From assembly GCA_052034005.1 (NCBI GenBank), contig JBPOJB010000019.1, positions 39,257 to 103,256 on the forward strand: 64,000 nt of DNA, given 5' to 3'. The first letter of the stretch is position 1; the number at the start of each line of letters is the position of its first letter. The translations under genes and the position numbers were made by a program. The stretch is from JAAYDI01 sp052034005 (GTDB taxonomy: Bacteria; Planctomycetota; Planctomycetia; Pirellulales; Pirellulaceae). The notes below the pieces were generated by a model. That model was not told where the DNA came from and did no database searches. It saw nothing but the letters and a program-made list of their open reading frames with translations. Below are positions 44,709-53,907 of this stretch, in pieces.

Positions 44709-46394
44709 ATGCAGGCTCGCTTCACATCGGTTCTGGCGGGACTCGCCTTGCTCGCGTTGCCGTGCAGTTGGGCGTGGGCCCAGGCCCCGGCACGTCGCCT
44801 CGACGCGCTGATCCACGAGCCGGCGGCCACGGGGCCGCACGTCCTGGCGGGCCGACTGGAGCGTCACGGGCAGCACTACGTGTTGGTGGAAGATGGCGGC
44901 GCCCTCGAAACCAGACTGATCCCGCGTCCGTCGCTGGATCTGGAGAGCTATCTGGGCGAGACGGTTGAACTGAGTGTGCGCGAGCCGTTGGTACAGCAGG
45001 AGGGTGAGCCGCGGGTGTGGGTCGACCGCATTGTGGTGGCTGCCGCCCGGGCGCCGCGCCGCGGGTCGTCGCGCCCGGCCCAGCCGGGTCCGCAGGGGCC
45101 GGTCGCGCTGACGCAGTTGACCGAGCCGATCACGGACGAAGAGCTGGCGATCCCGGGCGTGCCCATGCCCGACGTGGGCGCGTCGGGAGCCGGTGCGCCG
45201 AGCGTTGGCTGGCCGGGCATCGGGGTGCCCGGCATCGCGATGGCGCTTGGCGGATCGGTCAGTCCGTGCGGCCGCCCTGGTTGGGTGTGGGCGGGTGCTG
45301 AGTACCTGTTGTGGCGCACCGACGGGATGCCCGTTCCGGCGTTGGTGACGACCAGTCCGCTGGGGACGCCGCGGGCGGACGCGGGCGTATTGGGCGAGAG
45401 CAGCACCTCGATCCTGTACGGCCAACGGGATCTGTTCGACGGGAACGCGAACGGAGCGCGGGTGTATGCCGGCCTGTATTTCGATCGTCAGAGTGCCGTC
45501 GGCATCGAGGGTGACTACTTGTGGTTGGAGAGGCAGATCGACGATTTCTTCGCGACCAGCAATGCCTCGGGCACGCCGATCCTGGCACGGCCGTTCTTCA
45601 ACGTCAATCCGCGCAACCCGCTGACCTTGGCCTTTGATCCGCCGGCGCGTGAGGATGCGCGGCTGGCCTCCTATCCCGGCGCGATCCGCGGCACGATTGC
45701 CATCAACGCCGATTCGCAATTCCAATCGATCGGCCTCGCATTGCGATCGCTGCTCGCCTGCGAGTCATTCAATGACGCCCAGCACACGGCCTACTCACGC
45801 GTCGACATGATCACCGGTTACCGCTACATGCAGCTGGAAGACAATCTGCATATCATGGAGGATCTCAGCACGCTGGACCAACTGCCGCTGGTATCGTTCC
45901 AGGTCTACGACCAGTTCGACACGCGGAATCAGCTGCACGCGATCGACGTGGGCGCGAACTGGCAAGGCGGTTGGCAGCGGCTGTCGCTCGACCTGACTCT
46001 CAAGACGGCGGTGGGCTACGTGCGTCAGGAAGCGCACATCCAGGGCGCCACGACCATCGCCCAGACCGGATCATCGGACAGCTACGCCGGCGGGCTCTTG
46101 GCGTTGCCGTCCAACATCGGCCTGCATGCGCGCGACCGGTTCGCCGTGGTGCCCGAGCTCAGCGCCACGGCCGGGTTCCAGATCACGCGGAACGTGCGGG
46201 CCACGGCCGGCTACCACTTCATCTTCTGGGGCTCGGTCGTGCGAGCCGGCGACCAGATCGACCGGGAGATCAACCCCGACCAGATGCCGCCGCCCATCGA
46301 CCCCTTGGCCGGCGCGCTCCGCCCCGCGTTCGCGTTCCAGGAGTCGACCTATTGGGCCCAGGGCATCACGGTCGGCATCGAGGGCCGGTGGTAG
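44709..46394 (+). CDS. BBP7-family outer membrane beta-barrel protein
   Basis: A 561-aa exported protein from the ATG at 44709, opening with a signal peptide (MQARFTSVLAGLALLALPCS). Residues ~25-115 form a soluble domain (HVLAGRLERHGQHYVLVED). A Gly/Pro linker follows, then the barrel from ~185: WVWAGAEYLLWRTDGMPVPA, LVTTSPLGTPRADAGVLGE, ARVYAGLYFDRQSAVGIEGD. The closing strands (VRATAGYHFIFWGSVVRAGD, STYWAQGITVGIEGRW) are the BBP7 signature of planctomycetes. These are believed to sit in the outer membrane as porin-like or structural proteins. The longer upstream frame runs through repeat DNA and is not used. It converges with the octahaem gene, which stops 11 bp away. Confidence 0.9.
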   Translation: MQARFTSVLAGLALLALPCSWAWAQAPARRLDALIHEPAATGPHVLAGRLERHGQHYVLVEDGGALETRLIPRPSLDLESYLGETVELSVREPLVQQEGEPRVWVDRIVVAAARAPRRGSSRPAQPGPQGPVALTQLTEPITDEELAIPGVPMPDVGASGAGAPSVGWPGIGVPGIAMALGGSVSPCGRPGWVWAGAEYLLWRTDGMPVPALVTTSPLGTPRADAGVLGESSTSILYGQRDLFDGNANGARVYAGLYFDRQSAVGIEGDYLWLERQIDDFFATSNASGTPILARPFFNVNPRNPLTLAFDPPAREDARLASYPGAIRGTIAINADSQFQSIGLALRSLLACESFNDAQHTAYSRVDMITGYRYMQLEDNLHIMEDLSTLDQLPLVSFQVYDQFDTRNQLHAIDVGANWQGGWQRLSLDLTLKTAVGYVRQEAHIQGATTIAQTGSSDSYAGGLLALPSNIGLHARDRFAVVPELSATAGFQITRNVRATAGYHFIFWGSVVRAGDQIDREINPDQMPPPIDPLAGALRPAFAFQESTYWAQGITVGIEGRW

Positions 46395-46405
46395 GCGATG
46401 TGCTT

Positions 46406-49400
46406 TCACTGCCCCATCGGCTGCACGCGCAACTGCCGTCTCGCATACAGGTCGTAGTTCATCAGCAGGTCGACCAAGGCGTCCAGCTGGTCGACGCTTG
46501 AGCCGTGGTAGAGTTCCTGGGGCACGGTGGTTCCCAGGTTCGGCGCGGCCGGATCGTAGGGGATGTTGATGGGCATGCTCGTATAGGGGAGCCGCGAGGT
46601 GGGTTTCGCGATCCAGGCGCGGACGTAGTCGGCTCGCAGGCGACGGTACACGACGGACAAGTCGGGCGCCTGCTCACGCTCGGTTCCGCCGGGCCGGAAG
46701 TCGCCGATCCGGTGGCATTTCACACAGTAGCCGCTGTCGGTGACCATCCGCATGGCGTCAGCCAGGTGTCGGCCGGCGAGCGGCGTGCCGGGCTCGATGG
46801 GTCCTTGCTCGCCCAGCGCACTCAGATGCCGCGCGTAACGCGCGTCCGCCTCCGCCAGATGCTGCTCGCGCCGCTCGACCGTGACCGGATAGGGGTCCAG
46901 CACCTGGTCTACCGCGGCGAAGTAATCGGTCAGGATCCGGGCTTCCTCGGGCGACATGTTGTACTTCGGCATCCGCATCACCACGGCCGGCCGGATGAGC
47001 TGCGGGTCGAGCAGGTAGTCATGAAGCCATCCCGGCTGGACTTTGCATCCTTCTCCGATCAGCGTGGGGGGCAGCCACGCCCAACCCTCCGAGCCCTTGG
47101 CGTTCGGGTTCACGAGCCGTTCGCGGTCCACGACGCGGGGGAGCAGGTACTTGGCCAGCGCCCCGCCGTAAGAGCCTCGCCGCCGCTCGAGCTGCTCGGC
47201 GGCGAAGATCTGCGACCCGTCGCCGACGCTGTGCGGCCAGCCATCGATCACGGCCGGCTGCCAGAGATCGAAGCCGTACAGCAGCCGCTGCGGGTCGAAT
47301 GGCGTGTCTTCCTCCTCCTCCAGCGGCAGCTCGTCCTCGTCGAAGATCGCCGCGCGGCCGTCGATGCTCACCGCCGGCAGGCCGTGGACGGTCGCCGTGC
47401 GGAGTCCGCGACGGTCACTTCGCCGGGCGGCCGCCAATGCGGCTTCGTCCCGCGGAGGCACAATGAACGGGAACGTGGGCTGCCCCGCCGGCTCGCCGTA
47501 CGTATTGGGCGGGAACGCCAGCTGCCACGTTTCCGGCTCCAGCATGTGGCAACTGCGGCACTGGTATTTGAGGAGCACTTCGCGGCCGTCGATCAGCGCT
47601 TGGGTGCGCGCGTCCGGCTGATAGGCGAACTGCTCCGTGGGCGGGTCCGAGACGAGGCCCAGCACGAACGTCATGACGGCTTCGCGCTGGGCCGGCGTCA
47701 ACGGGAACTGCGGCATGCGCAGCCGGGCCGTGTACTTCTTGTTCCGTGTGTCCTCGAAGTCGAAGCTGCGCGGTTCCGTCAGCTTCTGATAGATGAACCC
47801 GATCCGGCTTTGCGCCTGCAGTCCCTGCCAGAAGTCGGGCGGCAGCGATTCGTGGGGCGGCGCATCCGTGACGGGCGACGCGCCCCGCTTCCCGTCCTGC
47901 TGCAGGTGGTACTGCACGACATGCCCGAACGCGAGCTGCGCGGGGTCCTTGCGGCCCCAGCCGGTGAGGCTCGGCCCGATCGGCTTGGCCGTCTCCAGGC
48001 CCGGGATGTCGTGGCATGCGTAGCAGCCACTGGTGAGGAACGACTTGCGCGCGACGTACAGCACGCGACGCCGTATCATGTCGAGTTCCGACGCGTCGCC
48101 GCCGCCGGCCGACGATGCGACCACCAGCTCGCGCTCCGGCCCGGTCAACGACTGCGCTTCCGCGGCCGGGATCCCATGCTCCAGGTACCGCTGGGCCGTC
48201 GATTCCGGGAAGTCGTCCCGCAGATGAATGAGCGCCAGTTGGTCGAGCGCCTGTTGGTGGTCCGCGTCGAGTTCCACGAGCGCATCCGCGGCCGGCTGCC
48301 ACCCGTCCCCGGGGCGGCTCAACAGGTAGGCCACGATATCGGCCACCGGGTCGGTGACCGCAACCACCTGGCCGTCCCCGTCTCGCTGGTCGATCGGGTC
48401 CAGCTGCGAATCGGGCATGAGGGTCCGCGGATTGTAGCGTGTCGGCTGCTTGATCCAGCTGTAGAGCCAGGCCGGGCCGTGCGGGTTGCGGTCCTGTGCG
48501 AACTTGATCGCCGTATTGGACAGGTTCGGGCCCAGCTCGATGGCGTCGGCGTCCCGGTACCGGGCGATATCCGGGAAATCCGCGTGGTTGTGGCAGGCCA
48601 GGCAGCCGCGCTGCTCGAACTCGACTCGCCCGCGCTCGATCTGCTTCTGCCGCTGTTCGTCGCTGGTGACCGGCGTCACATGCGCGGGCGGTTCCAGATA
48701 CTCGAACGGCTGGCTCCGCTCCCGCAGATAGACCGCCATGCTGTAGACGGCCACCGACTCGAGCGTCTGTTCCTGCGTGCTCTCCGGCAGGTGATTCCAC
48801 AGCCCGAACGCGCGCGGCATGCGCGCTGTGGGCCGGAACCGCGTGGGGCAGCGGATCCAGTCGACGAGGAATGACAGATCCAGCTTCGCACGGACGCTGC
48901 GCAGCGACGGGCCGACTTTGCGGAGCGTGCCGGGCGATCGCGGATGCCGCGCAGAGTCCGTCTCCGGCGCGGCGTAGTCGGGTTCGAGCCGCAGATCCGG
49001 CGCCACGCGCCGACCCGACCGGCTGAACCCGTCGATTTCGTGGCAGCCGTAACAGCCGTAGGTGCGAATCAGCCGATACCCTTCGAGCAGCTTCGGGGCC
49101 GGCGGGTCGGGGAACCGCTCGCTCGGCTCCAGGTCGACGACGCGATGGTGGCACTTCAAACACAGGCTCTCGGCGAACCGCTTGGGATACATCGGGAAAT
49201 CCCAGTGCGGATTGTCGAACCAGCCGTACTGCTGCTTCCAGCGTCGCCGGGCATCCAGGTCGTTCGGCGTATGGGAGGCCCATTCGAACGCGGTCGCACT
49301 CCCCTGCCCTTCATGGCACACGGTGCAGCCGAACTGGGCCGCGGGATGCGGGCTGTGCGGCCCGACGAACAGGTCCAGCCGAGGGTGGCCCGCATAAGGC

Positions 49401-51091
49401 TGGTCCAGCCCGCGCTGGATGCTCAGCCGGATCGGCGTGCGTGCCGCGTGACCGGCAGCCAGCGCGGCCTCGTGCCCGACCGCCGCGTCCACCAACTGCT
49501 GGGCAACCCACGCGCGGCGGTCCGCGCCGTCGCCGTCCGGGACCGGCTCGCCGTCAATGGCCGTGATGACATCGCCCAGCAGCAGGCCCGGCAGCTGCAG
49601 GTCATCGGTCGTACCCGTGGGTGCCTGCAGCATCGTTTCGCGGAGCCAGTCGGCCGGCAGCTGTTGCCCGCTGGGATACCCAACCCGCGCGCCGGCCGCC
49701 ACGCTGCCGGGTCGGACCAGCTGGACGGTCGGCGCATCCGGCCGCAGCAGCCCCGCGGGCGCCAGCGCAAACCCGAACAGCTCGACCAGCTGCTGCTGGA
49801 CATCGCCGCTCAACACCTCCTCCGTCGCGGAGTCGGATCCGGCCGACCGGCGCGGCAGATCCAGGGCCAGGTCGATCGTCGCAACGGGCGGCAGTTGCGC
49901 GTGCGACGGCCAGTCACTCTGCGCGGTCTGAATGGCTTGATGGCAGGTCCCGCACCGATCGAATCGCCGCACGCGCCCGAAGCTGCCGGACGGCTGGTCG
50001 AGCCCCGTGCTCCACACGGTGTCGATCTTGCGCGGCGAATTGAAGGCGTCCAGGATCGGCAGCTCGAGCCATTTCTTGCCTGGCAGCGGCAGATACCCGT
50101 GGAACTGGAAATAGGTCGATCGTTTGGTCTCCACGAGCTGATCGAGCCGTTGTGATTCGCGCGCATGGATGCCCAGCTTCTTGCGGATCGCGTCTTCCTC
50201 TTCCGTCAGCTGTGCCACGATCGCCTGGAGCCGCCGGCGGTGCTCCTCCGCCGTATCGCCCGAGCGCCCAAGCCGCTGGACCTCCGCCTGCCGTCGGTCG
50301 ATCTCCTGCTGCAGCGGCTGCAACGCGCGGGGCGGCTGTTCATCCCGGACCGCCAGGCCGTACCGTGCCTTGGCCGCATCCAGCTCGGCGCGCTGCAGCC
50401 GGTATTCGCGGCGGAAGCCGTCTTCGCGGAACCGCGCCGCGTGGATCCAGGACTGCAACTCCGCGATCACGTCCGACCGGTAGGGCGCCACCGCGGCCTC
50501 CGCCTGCAGGCGCGCGGCCAGCGCCTGATCTACCGCCTGCCTGGCACGGTCGCTGGCGATCCGCAGCTCGCGCGCCGCGCCGCACAATTCCTCCTGTTCG
50601 TCCGCCGCGGCGCCGCGGGCCCGATCCGCCGCATCGTCGGCGTCCAGCAGGGCCTTGTCGGCGGCCAGCCGCGCGGCCGGCCACGCGCTGCGCGCGGCCT
50701 GCGCCGCCGACGACAACGCCCGCGCCTGCTCAATCCGCGCGTCCAGGCCGTCAAACGCCGGCGCGGGAACCGCGCGCGCGGCGGCATCCCGACGCACTTC
50801 GTCCCGGAACGCCGCCAGCAGCGACTCGGACAGCGCCGTCGCGCGCGATTCGGACAGCGCCTGCCGCAGCTGATCCTGCTCCTGCAGGAAGTCGTCGGTC
50901 AGCATCTGCAGCTTGCGCCAACGGGCCGTCTCCGCCTCGATCCGATCGCTCGTGCGCTGGATCTGCTTCCACGGGCGCGCGTGATCGACCGCGAACATCC
51001 AGATGGTGGCGCACAACAACAGCACGCTCGACAGGGCAAACGCCCGGTGCAAACGCTTCATGTCGTAGTAGGTCCGGTCGGTGACAGCCAT
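46406..51091 (-). CDS. Octahaem c-type cytochrome with coiled coil and PDZ-like segment
   Basis: A 1561-aa protein. A transmembrane anchor (RAFALSSVLLLCATIWMFAV) is followed by a long charged coiled coil (~45-340, rich in Arg, Glu, Ala and Gln). Eight CXXCH haem sites lie near residues 380 (CGTCH), 588 (CTVCH), 643 (CLKCH), 678 (CYGCH), 828 (CLACH), 1021 (CYACH), 1177 (CRSCH) and 1455 (CVKCH). A PDZ-like stretch lies at ~505-530 (LPGLLLGDVITAIDGEPVPD). The protein is the last gene of the Rieske/cytochrome b operon, four bases after the previous stop, and would take the place of cytochrome c1 or f, carrying electrons from the membrane complex. ATG at 51091 is used; MKRL at 51061 is possible. 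The protein is far longer than a normal c1. Confidence 0.9.
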   Translation of the reverse strand: MAVTDRTYYDMKRLHRAFALSSVLLLCATIWMFAVDHARPWKQIQRTSDRIEAETARWRKLQMLTDDFLQEQDQLRQALSESRATALSESLLAAFRDEVRRDAAARAVPAPAFDGLDARIEQARALSSAAQAARSAWPAARLAADKALLDADDAADRARGAAADEQEELCGAARELRIASDRARQAVDQALAARLQAEAAVAPYRSDVIAELQSWIHAARFREDGFRREYRLQRAELDAAKARYGLAVRDEQPPRALQPLQQEIDRRQAEVQRLGRSGDTAEEHRRRLQAIVAQLTEEEDAIRKKLGIHARESQRLDQLVETKRSTYFQFHGYLPLPGKKWLELPILDAFNSPRKIDTVWSTGLDQPSGSFGRVRRFDRCGTCHQAIQTAQSDWPSHAQLPPVATIDLALDLPRRSAGSDSATEEVLSGDVQQQLVELFGFALAPAGLLRPDAPTVQLVRPGSVAAGARVGYPSGQQLPADWLRETMLQAPTGTTDDLQLPGLLLGDVITAIDGEPVPDGDGADRRAWVAQQLVDAAVGHEAALAAGHAARTPIRLSIQRGLDQPYAGHPRLDLFVGPHSPHPAAQFGCTVCHEGQGSATAFEWASHTPNDLDARRRWKQQYGWFDNPHWDFPMYPKRFAESLCLKCHHRVVDLEPSERFPDPPAPKLLEGYRLIRTYGCYGCHEIDGFSRSGRRVAPDLRLEPDYAAPETDSARHPRSPGTLRKVGPSLRSVRAKLDLSFLVDWIRCPTRFRPTARMPRAFGLWNHLPESTQEQTLESVAVYSMAVYLRERSQPFEYLEPPAHVTPVTSDEQRQKQIERGRVEFEQRGCLACHNHADFPDIARYRDADAIELGPNLSNTAIKFAQDRNPHGPAWLYSWIKQPTRYNPRTLMPDSQLDPIDQRDGDGQVVAVTDPVADIVAYLLSRPGDGWQPAADALVELDADHQQALDQLALIHLRDDFPESTAQRYLEHGIPAAEAQSLTGPERELVVASSAGGGDASELDMIRRRVLYVARKSFLTSGCYACHDIPGLETAKPIGPSLTGWGRKDPAQLAFGHVVQYHLQQDGKRGASPVTDAPPHESLPPDFWQGLQAQSRIGFIYQKLTEPRSFDFEDTRNKKYTARLRMPQFPLTPAQREAVMTFVLGLVSDPPTEQFAYQPDARTQALIDGREVLLKYQCRSCHMLEPETWQLAFPPNTYGEPAGQPTFPFIVPPRDEAALAAARRSDRRGLRTATVHGLPAVSIDGRAAIFDEDELPLEEEEDTPFDPQRLLYGFDLWQPAVIDGWPHSVGDGSQIFAAEQLERRRGSYGGALAKYLLPRVVDRERLVNPNAKGSEGWAWLPPTLIGEGCKVQPGWLHDYLLDPQLIRPAVVMRMPKYNMSPEEARILTDYFAAVDQVLDPYPVTVERREQHLAEADARYARHLSALGEQGPIEPGTPLAGRHLADAMRMVTDSGYCVKCHRIGDFRPGGTEREQAPDLSVVYRRLRADYVRAWIAKPTSRLPYTSMPINIPYDPAAPNLGTTVPQELYHGSSVDQLDALVDLLMNYDLYARRQLRVQPMGQ

Positions 51092-51095
51092 GGCG

Positions 51096-52472
51096 TCAGA
51101 AATTGAGAAAAGACTCGGGAATCGACACGAAGTAGTTCATGTTGAACAGCCAGCGGCAGATCATCTTGAGCGGGAGCAGGGCCATCATCAGCAGCAGCCA
51201 CATCGCGACCGCATAGCGGGGCCGGCCGAGCCGGGTGCGGAACGCCGCGACCGACCGGACGAACCGGGCCAACACGCCGGGCAAGACCAGGAAGTACACC
51301 CCCAGCAAGACCAGGCCGGGCATCTCGCGCAACGCGATGCAGCCCCACCGCCGCCACGCGCCCGCCGCGGCAGGCGCCGCCGGCAACGGCCGGCCAAGCA
51401 GGTCGATCCAGAACCGCTCCGACAACGGGACGTTGTTCAACGCCTCGACCTTGTGGACGTCCCACGTCTCGTAGAGACCGAAGAAACTCCAGTTCGGGCC
51501 GCGGAAAAACGTCCCGATCAGCATCAAGGCGATCCACAACACGAGGAACCCGAACTGAAACGTCCAGTACGCGAACCGGCGCTCCTGGAAGGTGTAGTAC
51601 CCGTTCCCCCGCTCGTTGGTATCGAGATACGGGATGGCCATCAAGCCGATGATGATCAGGCCGGGGATCACCACGCCGGCCATCCACGGGTCGAAATAGA
51701 GGAGCAGCTCCTGCAGGCCCAGGAAGTACCACGGCGCTTTCGAGGGGTTCGGCGTCCGCACCGTGCTGGCCGGCTCCTCCAGCGGCGCTTTGAGCAGGAT
51801 CGACCAGACCAGCAACGCGGCCATGAGCGCCACCATGCAGATCAGCTCGATATACACCAGGTCGGGCCACACCAGCACCCTCTCGTTGTCGACCGCTTCC
51901 AGCGGCGGCTGACCCCGCGCCAGCCGCCGGTCGTTCAACACCGCCTTGCGCGCCGACAACCATGTGAAGAACCCCAGCAGAAAGACCAGTCCGACAATCG
52001 GCACGTTGTCCGGCCTGGCCACGATCGCCACGAAATCCGGATCGGTCAGCGAGAGGCCCAGGAACAAGACGGCCAGGTTCAGGCCGACCCAGCCCACGGC
52101 CGGCCGGGTGAAGAACGCGCGGCCCAGGTAGAAGCACGCCAGCAACGCCGTCAGGCCGACGAGGAACACCGTCGGCCCGAGCAGCTGGTCCAACAGGTCG
52201 CGCAGGCCGCGCGGCAGCGACAACAGCCACAGCCAGCGCGGGTCGGCGCTCCAGGCCGCCCCGGCCAGACCCAGGAACGCCAGCGCGGCGCCCAGCCAGC
52301 ACAGCCCCCGGAGCGCGCACCAACCGCGGCGCGTCCCGCCCGGCGCGCGGCAGCTCCGCGCCGCGCATGCCGCCGCCGCGCCGTTGCCCAGCGCGGCGAT
52401 CCCATACCAGCACACCAGGAACCCGCGCACGGCCGACAGACACTCCAGCTCGCTCAAGTGACCGCCCATCAT
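51096..52472 (-). CDS. Cytochrome b C-terminal-type subunit with extra helices
   Basis: A 458-aa multi-pass membrane protein. The N-terminal part holds extra hydrophobic helices (GFLVCWYGIAALG; LRGLCWLGAALAFLGLAG; GPTVFLVGLTALLACFYLG). A segment matching the cytochrome b C-terminal/subunit IV domain follows: VWPDLVYIELICMVALMAAL, PNPSKAPWYFLGLQELLLYF, then MAGVVIPGLIIIGLMAIPYL and TFQERRFAYWTFQFGFLVLW. The Qo-loop motif that is PEWY in standard enzymes reads APWY, so the Glu is replaced. The gene starts 11 bp after the cytochrome b N-terminal gene. The two would together form one quinol-oxidising cytochrome b, as in b6f-type arrangements. ATG codons at 52472 and 52469 are both possible starts. 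Confidence 0.88.
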   Translation of the reverse strand: MMGGHLSELECLSAVRGFLVCWYGIAALGNGAAAACAARSCRAPGGTRRGWCALRGLCWLGAALAFLGLAGAAWSADPRWLWLLSLPRGLRDLLDQLLGPTVFLVGLTALLACFYLGRAFFTRPAVGWVGLNLAVLFLGLSLTDPDFVAIVARPDNVPIVGLVFLLGFFTWLSARKAVLNDRRLARGQPPLEAVDNERVLVWPDLVYIELICMVALMAALLVWSILLKAPLEEPASTVRTPNPSKAPWYFLGLQELLLYFDPWMAGVVIPGLIIIGLMAIPYLDTNERGNGYYTFQERRFAYWTFQFGFLVLWIALMLIGTFFRGPNWSFFGLYETWDVHKVEALNNVPLSERFWIDLLGRPLPAAPAAAGAWRRWGCIALREMPGLVLLGVYFLVLPGVLARFVRSVAAFRTRLGRPRYAVAMWLLLMMALLPLKMICRWLFNMNYFVSIPESFLNF

Positions 52473-52483
52473 CCACTCGATCG

Positions 52484-53260
52484 CTACAACGGCCCGCTGA
52501 TCCCACCGTCCTTCCGGACCCGCCAGAAGTGGATCGACATCAGCAACGCGGCCGCCAGCGGAATCGCCACACAGTGCAGCACGTAGAAACGATTCAACGT
52601 CAATTCACCCACAAACCGCTCGCCCAACAGGCCGAACCGGGCGTCCGACGCGCTGGTGATCAAGTCGATCCCGTCCACCGTCAACAGCGACGAACCGGGC
52701 CCTTCGTAGCCGACCAGCGGAGTGGCCCGCGCCATGTTCGAACCGACCGTGATCGCCCAGATCGCCAACTGGTCCCACGGCAACAAGTAGCCGGTGAACG
52801 AGAGCAGCAGCGTCAACACCAACAACAGCACGCCGACCACCCAGTTGAACTCGCGCGGCGGCTTGTAGCTGCCCGTCAGAAACACCCGATACATGTGCAA
52901 CATCACCGCGATCACCATGGCATGGCCCGCCCAGCGGTGCAGTTCGCGGAGAATGCCGAGCGACACCACGTCGCGCAGCGCCGTCATGTCCGCATACGCC
53001 CACTCCAACGTCGGACGGTAATAGAACATCAACAACACGCCCGTCACCGTCTCGACCAGAAACAGGAAGAACGTGATCCCACCCAGACACCAGGTGTAGC
53101 CTAACGCGATCCCCTGCTTGCGGATCGAAACGGGATGCAGGTGCAGGAACAGGTTCGTCAGGATCACCGCCACCCGGTTCCGCCGATCGACCGGCGCGGG
53201 ATGCCGGAACACGCTCTTCCAGAGCTGCGAATTGCGGATGATGTCGACAAGCGATCGCAT
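52484..53260 (-). CDS. Cytochrome b, N-terminal (b6-type) subunit
   Basis: A 258-aa integral membrane protein. Four helices carry the haem ligands: helix B has His-x13-His (ELHRWAGHAMVIAVMLHMYR) and helix D has His-x14-His (VLHCVAIPLAAALLMSIHFW). The 14-residue spacing in helix D is the b6 type and not the mitochondrial bc1 type. The Qo-side loop is GYLLPWDQLAIWAITVGSNM, close to the standard LPWGQ-x-WG motif with Gly replaced by Asp. RELHRW and SGYLLPW frame the pockets. It ends after helix D, so the C-terminal half is supplied by the next gene. It lies 20 bp after the Rieske gene on the same strand. Confidence 0.93.
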   Translation of the reverse strand: MRSLVDIIRNSQLWKSVFRHPAPVDRRNRVAVILTNLFLHLHPVSIRKQGIALGYTWCLGGITFFLFLVETVTGVLLMFYYRPTLEWAYADMTALRDVVSLGILRELHRWAGHAMVIAVMLHMYRVFLTGSYKPPREFNWVVGVLLLVLTLLLSFTGYLLPWDQLAIWAITVGSNMARATPLVGYEGPGSSLLTVDGIDLITSASDARFGLLGERFVGELTLNRFYVLHCVAIPLAAALLMSIHFWRVRKDGGISGPL

Positions 53261-53280
53261 GGGTCAGCGGGCTGTCCTCT

Positions 53281-53907
53281 CTACACGTCGACGAAACAGT
53301 CCGGATCCGACCACTGGCCCAGCTCCTGCTGATACTTCTTGCTCTTGTCGACCTCCAACTGGCCGTCTTCCGCGATGTGGATGGCGTACCGTTCGAGGGG
53401 GCGCGGCGCCGGACCCTCGAAGTTGATCCCGTCCTTGTAGAAACCGCTCCCGTGACACGGGCACTTGAACCGCTGCTCCGCCTCCAGCCAGCTGGGCGTG
53501 CACCCCAAATGCGTGCAGACCGCGCGCAGCGCGTAGATCTGCGGACGCCCCTCGTACTCGTGCCGTACAATCCACACGCCATGCTCCGCAATGAAACGCG
53601 ACTCGACGGCGCCGGCCGCATAGTCCTCCGGCGCCCCGGCTTTGAACGTCGTCGGCGCCTCGATCAGGATGTTGGGAAACATGAAACGCACCATCCCCAA
53701 CAGCCAGGCGGCCAGCGTGGCGGCCAGGGCCGTGAAGCCCGTGGCCAGGAACGAACCGAACAGGAAGCGGCCGCATGATCGAAAGAAGCCGCGCCGCGCC
53801 GTCGAACCCGGTGACGCCGGCCCACCACGCCGCTCGCCCCGCTGCTCCACGCCGGCCGGCCCACCCAGGCCACCCTCCGATTCGCTCGTTCCAGCTCGGT
53901 CGATCAT
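53281..53907 (-). CDS. Rieske [2Fe-2S] protein of the bc-type complex
   Basis: A 208-aa membrane-anchored iron-sulfur protein from the ATG at 53907. A hydrophilic start is followed by a transmembrane stretch (FGSFLATGFTALAATLAAWL), then a soluble Rieske fold. It carries both cluster motifs: CTHLGC (Cys and His ligands) and CPCHGSGF. Intervening strands are GVWIVRHEYEGRPQIYALRA and NFEGPAPRPLERYAIHI. A longer in-frame reading upstream runs into the dispersed repeat and is not used. It is the first gene of a four-gene minus-strand unit: Rieske, cytochrome b N-terminal, cytochrome b C-terminal, octahaem cytochrome. It passes an electron from quinol to the c-type cytochrome. Confidence 0.93.
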   Translation of the reverse strand: MIDRAGTSESEGGLGGPAGVEQRGERRGGPASPGSTARRGFFRSCGRFLFGSFLATGFTALAATLAAWLLGMVRFMFPNILIEAPTTFKAGAPEDYAAGAVESRFIAEHGVWIVRHEYEGRPQIYALRAVCTHLGCTPSWLEAEQRFKCPCHGSGFYKDGINFEGPAPRPLERYAIHIAEDGQLEVDKSKKYQQELGQWSDPDCFVDV

